Assembly (NCBI GenBank): GCA_023548195.1
Contig: JAJHZJ010000041.1
Span: 1,054,001 to 1,118,000, forward strand
Direction: 5' to 3'
DNA length: 64,000 bases
Origin: Bettongia penicillata ogilbyi
Lineage: Eukaryota; Chordata; Mammalia; Diprotodontia; Potoroidae
Part shown: positions 36,768-48,699 of the stretch, one piece after another
How the letters are laid out: every line of letters begins with the position of its first letter
Position numbering within the stretch: the stretch's first letter is position 1
Made by a program: the position numbers and the translations under genes
Notes under the pieces: model-generated
Told to the model about the DNA's origin: nothing
What the model saw: the letters and a program-made list of their open reading frames with translations, nothing else
The model's database searches: none

Positions 36768-37076
36768 TAGGTGGTGCAATGGATAGAGCACCAGTGCAGG
36801 AGTCAGGAGGACCTGAGTTCAAATCTCACCTCAGACACTTGACACTCACTAGTTGTGTGACCTTGGGCAAGTCACTTGCCCCCAACTGCCTCATCCTGAG
36901 TCATCTCCAGTCATCCTGAGGAGTATCAGGTCTCTGGATTCAGATGACTCTGGAGGAGAAGTGAGGCTGGTGACCTGCACAGCCCTCCCTCACTCAAAAC
37001 AAAGTCAAGTACAAGTCATGTCATTATTTTTCTGATGGCATGGTCTTCTTTGACAACGATGGACAAACACACACAT
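36768..37076 (+). mobile_element. Composite marsupial SINE with a second 3' domain
   Basis: Head identical in type to the other SINEs ('gggcagctaggtggtgcaat' to 'gcaagtcactt') but after 'ctgcctcatcctgagtcatc' it carries a different ~190-base domain: 'gaggagaagtgaggctggtg', 'ctccctcactcaaaacaaag', 'gatggcatggtcttctttga', ending 'ggacaaacacacac'. The head-tail boundary is at about 36890. Confidence 0.82.
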
Positions 37077-37249
37077 GAAACGATATTGTTCAAGATTCCC
37101 TATCATCTTTCTTTGTAAGATTTTAGACATGAGTTTGCATTTTAACCTAGTATCACTTTTTGGCAACTAACTCTCCACTTGGCAAGCAAGTCAGATGTTT
37201 GCTAAATAATGCACCTTCAAGAGTTTTTGGATCTCTTTGATGTGGTTAT

Positions 37250-37800
37250 TAATTCAGTCACTCAGTCAACGAGCATTTATTAAGCACCTACCATATGCCA
37301 GGTAATTTGTTAAATGCTGTGGATAAAAAGATAGGCAAACAAAAAAGTCCCTCCTTTCAATGGGCTCACATTTTAATGGTGGTAAAAACATACAAATGAC
37401 TTATGTGCAAAACAATATATGAACAGGATAAAGTGGAGAGAATCAACAGTTACTAGCATTAGGTAGGCTTGGGAAATCCTTCTTGTAGAAGGTGGGATTT
37501 TTATATGAGTACTGAAGGAAGCCAGGGAGAGAGACTGGGAGACAGGAAAAAGGAGGAAGAGAAGTCTAGGAATAGCAACTGACCCGTAAAACTGCCCCAG
37601 AGTTGGTACATGGAATGATCTATGTGAGGAGGTAGGATTGAAGAGAACATGGGTGGGAAGTTAGGCATAATAAGACTGGAAAGGTAGAAAGAAGCCAGGA
37701 TATGAAGGGCTTTCCTTGAACACCAAACAGAGTATTTTGTTTTGGAGATGATATCACTGGAGGTGATAGGGAGCTGATACTGAAGTCTGCTTAAACCGTT
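37250..37800 (+). repeat. Long unnamed interspersed repeat, uninterrupted copy
   Basis: 'tatgccaggtaatttgttaa', 'caatgggctcacattttaat', 'atccttcttgtagaaggtgg', 'ggatatgaagggctttcctt', 'ggaggtgatagggagctgat'. Best copy for defining the family in this window. Confidence 0.6.
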
Positions 37801-39188
37801 GGATTAAAATGATTATAGTCAATGACACTTCTGTTGCTCATTCTCTCTATTTTTTTAAATTTACAATTTCCTGGTTAAATAATTCAAGGTTAAGTTCTTT
37901 CAATTGCACACCATAATTTTTTCCTATTGTTCTTATTGTTTTGGTTTTTTTTTTAGTTAATTCTTATCTTAGCTCTGATGAGTTGATCTGACTGGAAGGA
38001 CAACTGACTCAGGGATAAGCCCCACATCAATAACAAGTCTTTTCTTGTTTTGTTTTTAAGTATAATTTATTTCATTTTTCATGAAGTCCAGTATTTACCA
38101 ATTCTATTTTGAAGAAAATGTCCATGATATAAACATGAGACTTCTGGGTAAGCCTTCAGCCTCTCATTTCTTATTTCTAAACCATACTTTCCCACACATT
38201 TATCCCCATCTTTGCCTTCTTACTCTTTTGTATTGAAGTCAGTATCAGAGTGTACATTGGTTTGATCACAAGTTCATCAGTGTAATAGTTCAAATTTCCA
38301 AACCAAGAGACACACCTATAAGTTGAAGGCAGCAGAATTTGTCAATTAATTAGAAACCTTAGAATATTTTATTTTTTTATTTGAATGGAAAGAGCCTTGG
38401 ACTTGGATTCAGAAGATCTGGGTTTGAACCATGATTCCAACACTTACTAGCTATATGGCCATGGCAAATAATTCCTGTCCAACTTGAGGAACCTTAAAAT
38501 ATTTTAAAGAGAATGTACTAAGTGCACCTTGGTACCTTTATCACATTAAGCCAAAGAGGAAATTCCATATATTTCAGTTAATTGTATTGCCTTATTTATA
38601 TTTATGTAAGTAAGAGAGGAAAATAAGAGAAAGTCAAAGGATTGAATATAAAAATATATCCATTTATATCAAATAATAAGTCCTCATTTAATAAACTGTC
38701 ATGAAACCTTAATAGTTCTCTTTGTCCCATTTCAGTCCAACGCTGCTGTGAAGCCTTCTCCAGCTTTGCTGGCCCTTGCTATGGCATCCCTATTCTGATT
38801 TTGCAATGCTGTCTTGCAGTTGTTTCTTGTTTCTATCTTATCTTCTGAGTGAGCATATCCTTGAGTCAGGAATGATGTATTCTGTTTATACTTAATTTAG
38901 TTATTTAGTAGACTCACAACCTGATACTTTTGAAATGAACAAAACAGCCTATCAATTTTCTAATAATTAGAGTAAAAGAGATAGGGCAGGAGAGTGGGAG
39001 GCAAACAATAGAGTTAGATTCTGAGGGACAAGGTAGAAAGAGCATAAGAATGTGCTAAGTTATATAACTTTTTAGATTGTCAACATACATTAACTTGATT
39101 ATTGGTAATCTAATGGAAGGACTCTTATCAAATGAGTGAATATGCCATTTGAGGACTTGAATTCTATCAGTTTTTATATTTTCGCTAT
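37801..39188. other. Mostly unassigned intron
   Basis: Apart from the MIR fragment at 38382, nothing recognised. 38735-38790 has an acceptor-like CAG but the frame stops soon after. Confidence 0.5.
38382..38500 (+). mobile_element. MIR-type SINE fragment
   Basis: 'ggaaagagccttggacttgg', 'ttactagctatatggccatg'. Confidence 0.65.
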
Positions 39189-39462
39189 AAAGGCAACTAG
39201 GTGGCAAGTAGATAAGGCACCAGATCTGGAGTTGGGAAGACCTGAGTTCAAATTCTGCCTCAATCACTTACTAGTTGTGTGGCCCTGAGCAAGTCACTGT
39301 AACCTCTATCTATCTCAGTTTCCTCATCTGTAAAATGGGCATGATGATAATAGCTCCTACATCTCAGGATTATTGTGCAGATCAAATGAGATAATATTTA
39401 TAAATGGCTTTACAAACTTTAAAGTGCTATATAAATACTAGCTATCATTATTGTTGTTGATA
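39189..39462 (+). mobile_element. tRNA-type SINE with MIR-like 3' part
   Basis: 'aaggcaactaggtggcaagt' head; 'aggattattgtgcagatcaa' and 'aaagtgctatataaatacta' tail; runs into a trinucleotide microsatellite. Confidence 0.82.
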
Positions 39463-39464
39463 AT

Positions 39465-39555
39465 ATTACTACTGCTACTACTACTACCATTACTACCACT
39501 ACTACTACTACCACCACCACCACCACCACCACTACCACTACTACTATCATTCAAT
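39465..39555. repeat. (ACT)n/(ACC)n trinucleotide microsatellite
   Basis: ACTACT and CCACCACC runs directly after a SINE tail, so it probably grew from that tail. Confidence 0.85.
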
Positions 39556-39559
39556 AACT

Positions 39560-42330
39560 GAAACCAGAAGAAAGAACATTTCAGCTAAATGGAAGGACTG
39601 TTCACAAGTTCTCCTTGGAAAGGCAAAAGAAAGGAGTTGGCAGGGTTAATTTTATCATACGCCAAGAGGCAATATGAAGCATTACTTCATGGAATACTTA
39701 GTTCTTTTGTATTGCAGTGGTAATGATAAGTATGTGCAAAAAGACCACCATGAAAATAATTACAGTTTATGCATCAACACTGGTTGCAGACAATGAAGAG
39801 CTAGGGAAATGCTATGACATACTTTGATGCTAGGAGACTTCACTGCAAAGGTGCTAATAGGGGAGGGTGATGAGACTATTTCAGAAAGTTTCATAAACTG
39901 AAACAGTTCAGTTTATTAAATGAGGACTTCTTATTTGACATAAATGGTTATATTTTTATATTCAAGATGGAGTGTGGCAGGGTAAAGATCTGTAGACTTC
40001 CCAGAGAAACCTTATGATTTTACATCATGAATACTCCTTTGAGAAGAAAGTTAGTAGGTGCTGGACATGGCAAGCCCTAAAAAACATCTTAAAACGAAAT
40101 TGCTTTATTTTTAACAGACAGGAAAAGACTTGTTGATGTGGGTGTCATTGCTGAATCAGCTGGGTACAGTCAGACTAACTTGTTAGAGCAAAGATCAGAA
40201 TTAGTAAAAAAACAAAACAAAAATTACACACTTGAAGAAAGCCTAATGATACTATGGAATAATGCAACGAGAATGAGAGTAATATTAAGAAGGCAATAGG
40301 ATCATGATAATGAAAAAGGGATCATGATATTCTAGGATCCTCCAGTCTTCTAGCTTTGTAACAATTTCTGATTTTTGCTCTAACAAGTTGGTGGTCTGAC
40401 TGGACACAGCTATAGCATACTATCAAACAACTCAATGAAGAACTATTTGAACAAGTAATTAATAAGGTAAAAAACATGTAAAGAAATGACAAAGACACTG
40501 ATTACAATTTTATACAGGAGTTTAACTGATATAAATTAATTTCTACGACAAAGAGGAAAAAAGGAGCGTAAAAGACATTTGCTGAGTAGAGAGAGATTGT
40601 GGCCAAAGGCAACACTAGCTTGGAATATAAGCTTTTCTTGTAAAATCTTATGAAGGTTAACTACGAACAATACTGTCTCAGAAAGCAGAGAGAAATAATG
40701 GAGGGTAATACCAGTTTATAAAGCAGAGAGAAACAATAGAAGGTAATACCAGTTTGAAGAAAGTTTGGCAAGTGACTCAACTAAACAATGCCATCCCAAG
40801 AACATGTAAGAATGAAAATAGAAAGATGCCAAAAAAAAAAAAAAAACCAAAACAGAAAACAAATGCAAAAGATCTGCTAAAGTTTTTATAACAAATTATA
40901 GAAAAACCACATTTAGACTTTACTATTACAGTTCCAGATGTGGAAAGAGAACAAAAATGAGGGAAGCAGCAAGGCTAGATAAAGGTATATATAAAGGAGA
41001 TCTGTGCTAGAAGTGACAGAAATATGTGAGTGCTAAAGAATATGGTCATGAATTCATCAAGGGAAGAAAAGATACCCAAGGTAAGCAAAATATCTTAGGC
41101 CTTTATAGTCAAACAAGAGAATGCCAACAACCATAAGTACAAATGCCTACTTTCCCACTCATACAAAATCTTTGAGACTCATCTACATGTTTATTTAGGG
41201 AATGCTCATTGAGGGTATTAGTTGACAACAGTGATAGTTTATATTACAATGCACTACATCTTCATTATAATGCAATTGACTAAAAGATCTAGAGAATACA
41301 AAATGCCAGTGTTTATTGTTTGTCAGTTATGAAAAATATTTGATTTACTAGGGAAAAACACTATTAAAGGCTCTCTAAAAAAAAAAGATGCCTGCAATCC
41401 ACTTAAAATTTATTCAAGATTCCTTGAAAGAAATAACAACAGAATAGTCTTGTTCAATAACCCTCTGATTACACGTATTGGCTGTGGAATAAAATAGGGA
41501 GATGTAGGCTTGCCAAAAATGTTTGCCGTTGTGTTAGGATTGTCCAAGCACGTTTTCAATTGAAATGGAACTCACTGTGGATGGTGAAATCCTTTAGATG
41601 TTCTTGTTAATAGATGGTCTCATGCTGGTTTTAGCAAGGCCCAGAATATTTCTGAACCGTCTCAAAGAGATCTGTTACTGTTCAAAAGATTTGCTCTGAC
41701 TGGACACTCAGCATGGAACAAACAGATAATAAGTGTCTAATGTCCAGAGTATGATATACAACCAGAGTTACAAAGTATAGAATTTGCCAATGAGTGAAGT
41801 GGACAACAAGATGAGCCCAGAATTAAATGGAAGGAGAGTAGGCTAGATTACCTTTGAGAAACTACAAAGCTGCTTTAATTACCAGTAACTTCTCTTACAA
41901 ACAAAAATCCATCTTGTTTAATATCAAAGTTCTATTGTTGTTATATATTCATAAGGCACAGAACAAAAGAGCTTCCAAAGACCTCCAATGAAGCATCACA
42001 CAAAGAGGAATATAGAGGTACCTAATGGGTATGAACAACTTTGCAATATGTTATCAATGACTAACTTAGAAGATCAGGAACGAAAGATTTCGTGAGGGAG
42101 CTATATAATCAGTAAAGATGTTCAGTTGATTGTATTGCAACGATAAGTGATTACTGAAGTCAAACTACTGGATTACTTCTGATGTCAGAAGAAATCCAGT
42201 TGGACTTCTAAGTTGTTATGTAGACCTGCTGGGATGCACTTAAAAGAAAACAAGGGGTAAATGTCTGAAAGGCATAGATGCGTTGCAACTCATGCACTAT
42301 TGGAAAGAACATAAAAATTGGTAACATCAA
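39560..42330 (+). mobile_element. RTE-clade LINE relic, about 2.8 kb
   Basis: Collinear but multiply frameshifted. Legible pieces in order: endonuclease (KIITVYASTLVADNEELGKC, then LGDFTAK); RT finger/palm (SREYKMPVFIV with KIFD, like REYxxPxYIxFVDYEKAFD); ITRIGCGIK-stop-GDVGLPKMFAVVL for the RxGVRQGDPLSPxLFxxVL motif; FLLIDGLMLVL where FADDxVLV is expected near 41600; and WITSDVRRNPVG near 42170 for the C-terminal WxPRDVxRPxGRPP motif. RTE elements mobilise some marsupial SINEs. This copy is dead. Confidence 0.82.
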
Positions 42331-44159
42331 AGACCCATTTGAGGATATGAGAATCCTGATCAATACAGGCACCTCCTACTTTAAGAATATCCAACATAAG
42401 TTTACAAAATTAAAGGATCATTGACTTCCAAGAGAAAAATTTTATTTCCAGGGCAGTAAATCCACAGGAATAATGTCTAAATGGGCAATTAGCCAAATAA
42501 TGTTGCAATGAGATTTCACCACTTTACAATGGGGTTTGGTGAGGGTGCACTGTTCTAAGCCAAGCCTACCTCAGGCCAGTCCAATAGCTCAGGCTCAAGG
42601 TTAGATGGCAACAAAATACTCTTACACCATATAACATCCAATAAAAGAAAGTTTAATTAATAATAGAAAGATGATTATGTACTAATTCAGGATGACCCAG
42701 CTCCCCTCTGCTTCCACATTTCCAGGTGCCTCCAATATCAGTGGCTCAAATATCAGGGACAGTTTCCTTGACTTTTTAAGGAGAAAAACTAGCCTAGCCT
42801 ATATGAAATCAACAGTACTCCTACCACATGTAGTAACAATATTATTGCAAAATAACATGGGCCTGGGCACCTCATATGGGGTATGCTATAGTATAACAAA
42901 GTCTAGATTAGGAAAAATATAAGATAATTTGCTTTAAATGATACCCTTTGAATGATAAATTATCTTGGTGAATTTAAAATACAATTTGATTCTCAAAAAT
43001 TCATTTTAGATGTATTTGAGTTGCAGGAAGTAAAATAAACACACAAACTTTTTGTAGTGGTTAGAAGAATAAAAAAGACTGCCAGAAACTTTTCACTTAC
43101 TTATAAATAATTTCAGTTTCAAGAACTTGGAAGCTCGCATACTGCTATGGAAGTTGAAACTGTCTTTCTCTATGAGGTACATTTTATGCTTCCGTTTCAC
43201 AAGTTACTCTTTAGGGATAAGATTCCTCAGAAATGAATTAATTCTTTTAGGAGTAAATTTTAGCCTTAGAATGGTTCCCCAAAGGCTTAAGGTAAAGCAT
43301 TTGTACCAATACTTAAGGGAGCAGATTATGTACTAGGAGAAGTGGTTCAAAACACAATGTGTAATACACATTGTGAAAATATTCACAAGTGTGTAAAGTA
43401 ATGGAAGGAAGTGACATTACAGCTAAAGGACCGAAGGGCCAATTTTTGTCTTTACAACAAGGAAGGCTGTCACTATAATGTTCACAAGGATGCTTCTGAA
43501 TTAGTTTTTCCAGTTTTCTTCCAGGGAATGGAATTCTGTTCAAATTGTTAGTTATATATTCTCCATCTCTCTTTGAAGCATCTTCCCAACAGTAACATCT
43601 GCCTATATTATTCATTGAAGGAAGAAGTGATCTGTTTCTGTAGTTAAAGAGGGAAACAAAAGATATGCAAAATAAGGAAGAAAATAATCAGAACCAGATT
43701 AGAAAATTAAATCAGAAACAAGGTGGATTAAGGGCTGAGGTTAACTCAGATGGGTCAATTTAGACTACACACAGTAGGAACTAAGATAAAACACAAATAT
43801 GGCATCATTAAGAAAGCATATAAGGTTTTCAGAGGTTTTGATCCATTTTCAATTTGGAGGGGTTTAATCAATTTTGGATGAGGTTTAATCAATTTTGGAT
43901 GATTAAAACACTGACCATGTATAAGACATTTAACCTCTACAGTCCCTGCCTTCAGGAACAGCTGCCTCTTTTTCAACTAATCTCTGCAGAGAATGACTCA
44001 GAAAGTCAATAGGATTAGTACAGAAGTGCTAAGCATCAGTGAAGGTCCAGATGAAGTTATGTACCAGAATTTTAGTGGATGGAACCACTTTGATTTCATG
44101 ATTTCCTTAAGAAAGGGAAGGATTAAGAAGTATATATATTAAAAGTAATGTAGTTAGTC
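42331..44159. other. Unassigned intronic sequence
   Basis: No named repeat; contains the 21-bp tandem duplication. Confidence 0.5.
43861..43902. repeat. Perfect 21-bp tandem duplication
   Basis: Two identical adjacent 21-base units beginning GGTTTAATCAATTTTGG, in otherwise unassigned intron. Confidence 0.9.
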
Positions 44160-44262
44160 TCTTCATTTTACACTAGGAAAAAAAAGCAAGGTTTAGACAA
44201 GGTTAAGTGACCTGCCCAAGGTCACAAAAACAGAAGTGTAGGTTGTAGCTGGCAATAGCTGT
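44160..44262 (-). mobile_element. MIR-type SINE fragment
   Basis: 'aaggttaagtgacctgccca' and 'aggtcacaaaaacagaagtg'. Confidence 0.65.
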
Positions 44263-44698
44263 TGGAATTGCCATGTTAAGTCCAGGTATGGAAACCAAGT
44301 GAAGCCACAATGGAATGATGAGATTATTATTTTGAAGGGGAGAGTAAGAGAGCTGGAGGGATAAAAAGGTTGTGTTTGAGAAGGGGAATTTAAAAATTCT
44401 AGATCTTGCCATAACAATGGGATGAGGTAAACTGTAAGCTTACTTCCAACACTAAAATTATTTTATAAGATTAATTTTTATTGATTTATTTTATATCATC
44501 TCCATTTCCCAATCACTCACCCTGGTGATAAAGAATAAAATAGAGGAAAAAGACATTTCAGAAAAACGAATCAGAGCATCAATTAAGTCCAACAGCATAT
44601 GCAATATTCTACATTCATAGTCCCCTGCCACCTGCAAAGTAAGGAGATGGGTATAGTCTATTTCTTTGGGGTCAAGTTAGGCCATTGTAATTACAGGG
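44263..44698. other. Unassigned intronic sequence
   Basis: Nothing recognisable. Confidence 0.45.
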
Positions 44699-45005
44699 AA
44701 CAGCTAGATGGCACAGTAGCTAGACTGCTGGACTGAGAGTCAGAAAGGCTTGAATTCAAATTGTCCTGACACTTCTAGCTGTGTGGCCCTGAGTAATTCA
44801 CTTAACTCTATTTGCCTCAGTTTCTTCATCTGTACAATGGGGATAATAATAGTACCTATGTCCCAGGGTTGTCGTAAGGAGCAAATAGCAATCATTTTAA
44901 AGTATAATAAAATAATTTAAATATAAATATAAATAAACAATAAACTAAAAAATAGAAAAGTGGTATAATGTTGCCACATAGTAAGCGCTATGTGGATATT
45001 TGCTA
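44699..45005 (+). mobile_element. tRNA-type SINE with MIR-like 3' part, AT-rich insertion
   Basis: 'aacagctagatggcacagta' head; 'cccagggttgtcgtaaggag' tail; an A/T run at about 44895-44960 splits the tail, which ends 'tagtaagcgctatgtggata'. Confidence 0.78.
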
Positions 45006-45024
45006 TTAATATTATTACACTATT

Positions 45025-45840
45025 AATTTTGGGTTTTGCTCTTATGCTTTTTTCTATTTACATTATTGTAATCATTGTATGCATTGTTTTCTCAGGTTTG
45101 CCTCCTTCATTTTGCAACAGTTGGTATGTGTATGTTTTCTCATATCTCTATATTCTTCATATTCAGTGTTTCTTAAAGTGTAGTAATCTATCAGTTTCAG
45201 GTACCACAGCGTAGTCAGCCATTCCCCAATCAATGAGCATCTACTTCGTTTCCAATTCTTTGCTACTACCAAAAGCTATGAATTGTGTTGCTATAAATAT
45301 TGGGGGATATGCTTCTTTCTATATTTCACATTTGGGGGGTAGATATCCATTAGTAAGATCTTAAGATCAAAGGGAATGGACATTTCTGTCACTTTCTTAG
45401 TACACTTCTAAATTACTTTCCATAATGGTTAGGCTAATTCACAGATCCACTAATAAGGCATCAGTATCTTCATCCTTTCTTAACCAACCTTAACGTTGGC
45501 TATTGTCATCTTTTGTCGTTTTTGCCAGTTTGTTGGTGTAAGGAAAGAACCTCAGAGTCATTTTAATTATTAGTGACTTGGATCAATCTTTCAATTGTTT
45601 GTTAATAGTATTTGTAGTTTTTTTGAGAACTGTTTGTTCATATCCTTTGTACACTTACTGACTGGGGAATATTTTTGGTTGTTATATATTTGTGTTAACT
45701 CCTTACATATGCTGGAAATCAGAAAGTTATTAGACATTTGATGCAAAGGCCTTTTCCTCCAATCGTTTCCCTTCTAATTCTACTTGTCTTAGTTTTGTGC
45801 ATTCAAAAGCTTTAAAATGTCATGTTTTTATCTTCTGCGA
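45025..45840 (-). mobile_element. L1 ORF2 C-terminal region and 3' part, 5'-truncated
   Basis: On the minus strand, peptide pieces such as VVAKNWKRSRCSLIGEWLTTLWYLKLIDYY match the L1 ORF2 C-terminus. The far end (about 45700-45840) corresponds to the region upstream of it, with order preserved. Confidence 0.85.
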
Positions 45841-46777
45841 CAACACTAAGATTTTATGATTATTATCATTCCCAGTACCTAGAAGAACACAAAATGGGCC
45901 ACAGCTCCCTTCTACACAGGAAATCCTGGGGAAATTATGATCACCCAGAGGAGAAGGCATAGACACAAAAGCACATAGAAGAATTTAGGGACCTTTGATA
46001 TGACACTGTTGGCAACTTTGTGTTTCATAGTTCTAACGTTCAAAGTGAGTGTGTGTGTGTGTGTGTCTAAGAGTTCCAAGCTACCCTGTCAAGTGAGTAC
46101 GGCTGCAAACCTGCCTTTCTAACACGTTACATATCTCTGCTCTATAAATGAAGAGGCACTCCAAGAGGAATTACAAACTTCGAAGGTGGCCCAAAATGGG
46201 GAAGCCAGAAGAAACAAAGAGCTCAGTGAGAAAATTGACCTAATAAGGAAGAATGCCAGGTAGGCATGGCATCTTCCATCAGGGCAATACTGTTCAAAGC
46301 TGAGCTGTGATGCTAGTGTAGGGCAGTAAGAAATGAAGCTTACTGTTATCAAAGGGAATACCTATTTGTAATAGTTGCCCAATGAAACAATTCAGATAAA
46401 CCAAATGGAAAGATTAGGTCAGGTATACTTTTTGAGAATATAGTCCTTTAAGAAGAGTAAAAAAGATGATTGCAGTGTAAATAAAAATTGAAGACACGTT
46501 GGAAGTTGGAGCAGATAGGAAAATACTTTCCCCATTCAGTGGTGTGGTCTACAGGGGACAGTTGCAGAAGAGAAATACAGTGAGACTCAGAGTCAGAAGT
46601 TGTGGGGCATCAAGTAACTGTTTCTCTTTTGCCCAGCAACTCTGAGGGTCTTCCCCTCTCAAATTGATTTTTTTTTTTTATTAAAGGTCCCATCCCTTGA
46701 ATAGCTACTTAAAGAGGCCTATTCACTAAATAGGCATATCTCACTCAAAGTGAGAATCTGAAAAGAGCTTAGCCTAA
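45841..46777. other. Unassigned intronic sequence
   Basis: Only the (GT)n at 46046 stands out. Confidence 0.5.
46046..46066. repeat. (GT)n microsatellite
   Basis: About ten GT units. Confidence 0.8.
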
Positions 46778-46982
46778 TGACCAGGGTCTCCCATTGCATC
46801 CTGGGCCATCTCCAGTCCTCCTGATGAATATCTGGCCACTCCACCCAGATGGTTCTGGAGGAGAAAGTGAGGCTGGTGACTTTGAACAGCCCTCCCTTAC
46901 TCAAATCAGTCAATTGCAAATCATATCATCATCTCCCTGATGCCATGGTCCTCTTCAAAAATGAAGGACAAACACAACCAAG
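46778..46982 (+). mobile_element. Composite-SINE 3' domain, head missing
   Basis: Same second domain as 36890-37076: 'tctggccactccacccagat', 'gaaagtgaggctggtgactt', 'atgaaggacaaacacaacca'. Confidence 0.75.
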
Positions 46983-47189
46983 TGAAAGATAAGATTAGGA
47001 TAAGGTTCTGAGAGGACTGAGGTTCTAACCAATTCTATAAGTGTTGCCAGCCCAAATGCGCACTGGGCTAAAAGAGCAAGCATCCTTTCCTTCCAAATCC
47101 AGAATAATTCTGAAACCTGTGCTGTGTCAGGCAAAGATCTTCCTTCTTAAGAGTTCAATGGATGTAGCTAGGGAATGGAGAGAGAGGAA

Positions 47190-48090
47190 TTATCATTATT
47201 TTCCCCCTAAACTATCCCACTCTACCTTCCTTATCACTGTAGAGGGTATCATCATAACTGCAGTTCCCTCAGGCTCAGAAACCTGTCATCCTGGAGTCCT
47301 CATCATATCTTAACTCCTATAGCCAGTCTGTAGCCAAGGTTTGTCAATTTCACCTTTGCAACATCTCTTGAACACCCCCTTCTCCTCTGACATTGCTACC
47401 ACTGTGGTATCAGCCCTCATCATCTTACACTTGGACTATTGCGATAGCCTAATAGCAATCAGCTGATGGTTCTGTCTGCCTCAACTTGAGGCACTCTCTC
47501 CACTCCAAGCCATTCTCCATTTAGTCTCCAAAGTCATTTTCCTAAAGCACAGTTCCAACCATGTCACTATCCTATTCAATAAACTCTAGTGGTTCCCTAT
47601 GATCTCTAGGATCAAACTTTGTCATTCAAAGCCCTTCATAGCCTATCCCTTTCTTACCTTTCCTGTCTTCCTTACCTTATGACCTTTCTCCCTGACATAC
47701 TCTTCAATCAGGGATACTGGCTTCCCTGCTATTCCACAAACAAGATACTCCACCCTGGCATTTTCTCTGTTTTTCCCCCGTTCCTGGAATGTTTTCCCTC
47801 CTCAGCCTAATGGCACCCCGGGCTTCATTTAAGTTCCAACTAAAATCCCACCTTCTACAAGAAGCTTTCCAATACCCCTCTTAATTTCAGTGCCCTCTCT
47901 ATTGCTTATTTCTTATTTATACTGGATAATTTGCTTTGTATATATTTGTATGCATGTGGTCTCCCCATGAGATTGTAAGCTCTTGAGGGTAGGGAATATC
48001 TCTAGCTTCTTTTTCTATCCCTGGTACTTAGCAAAATGCCTGGAACACAGTAGGCACTTAATAAATGTTTATGAATTGATTGACTAAAAT
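47190..48090 (+). mobile_element. L2 LINE 3' region
   Basis: Long ancient L2 copy: end of ORF ('tccagtctgtagccaaggt'-like), 3' UTR landmarks 'tggttccctatgatctctag', 'ttccaactaaaatcccacct', 'aagcttttccaata'-like, and the tail 'cttgagggtagggaatatct' to 'cacagtaggcacttaataaa'. Confidence 0.82.
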
Positions 48091-48549
48091 GATTCTGGTG
48101 TAAAATTAGAAGTCAATAAAAAAAGCTTTTTTTTTTTAAAGTTCATGCTTCTTTGAAATGCAATATATCCCATGTAAACCCTATGTAACTCTGAATTCAT
48201 TTCACTATACCTTAGTTTCTTAGAAAAAAATACTCTTTAACTTTCAAGCTTCTTCAGAGGAAGAAGTATTTTGGATTTTTTCCATGTCTCAGTCAAGATA
48301 GAGAGGATCATTTTGCCACGGGTGACAGTAAGAACAGACCTGTTCAAAGCCTGGGTAATTTTGGGAATATGAAACAGGCAGGAAATAGAAACCCAGAAGG
48401 GCGCTGAAGCAAAATGGAGAATGTGCAATTCCTTCTACTTGAGTTCACACCGCCTCCCACCTCCAAGTACCTCTGTCATCACTACCACTACTACACAGGG
48501 AATTTTAAATAACCTTTAACCAACTTTTAAGGGTATTAGTGCAAATTTC
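48091..48549. other. Unassigned intronic sequence
   Basis: Nothing recognisable. Confidence 0.45.
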
Positions 48550-48668
48550 TCCTAATCTCACTGAAGAGAAAACAGGCCACCAGAGATAATGTGATAGCCC
48601 ATGAACATATGGCCACTAAATACCCGAATCATTTCCCAAACCCAGATCTTCTAAATTCAAGAAATCCT
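48550..48668 (-). mobile_element. MIR-type SINE fragment, diverged
   Basis: 'atctcactgaagagaaaaca' and 'aaacccagatcttctaaatt'. Confidence 0.45.
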
Positions 48669-48699
48669 GTTGATTGATTCTAAATGCTAATATGCTTTT

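Noticed and set aside
38735..38790. Acceptor-like CAG followed by a short open stretch
   Set aside because: Frame closes quickly, no donor, plus strand, and no similarity to PRKCH or another known protein.
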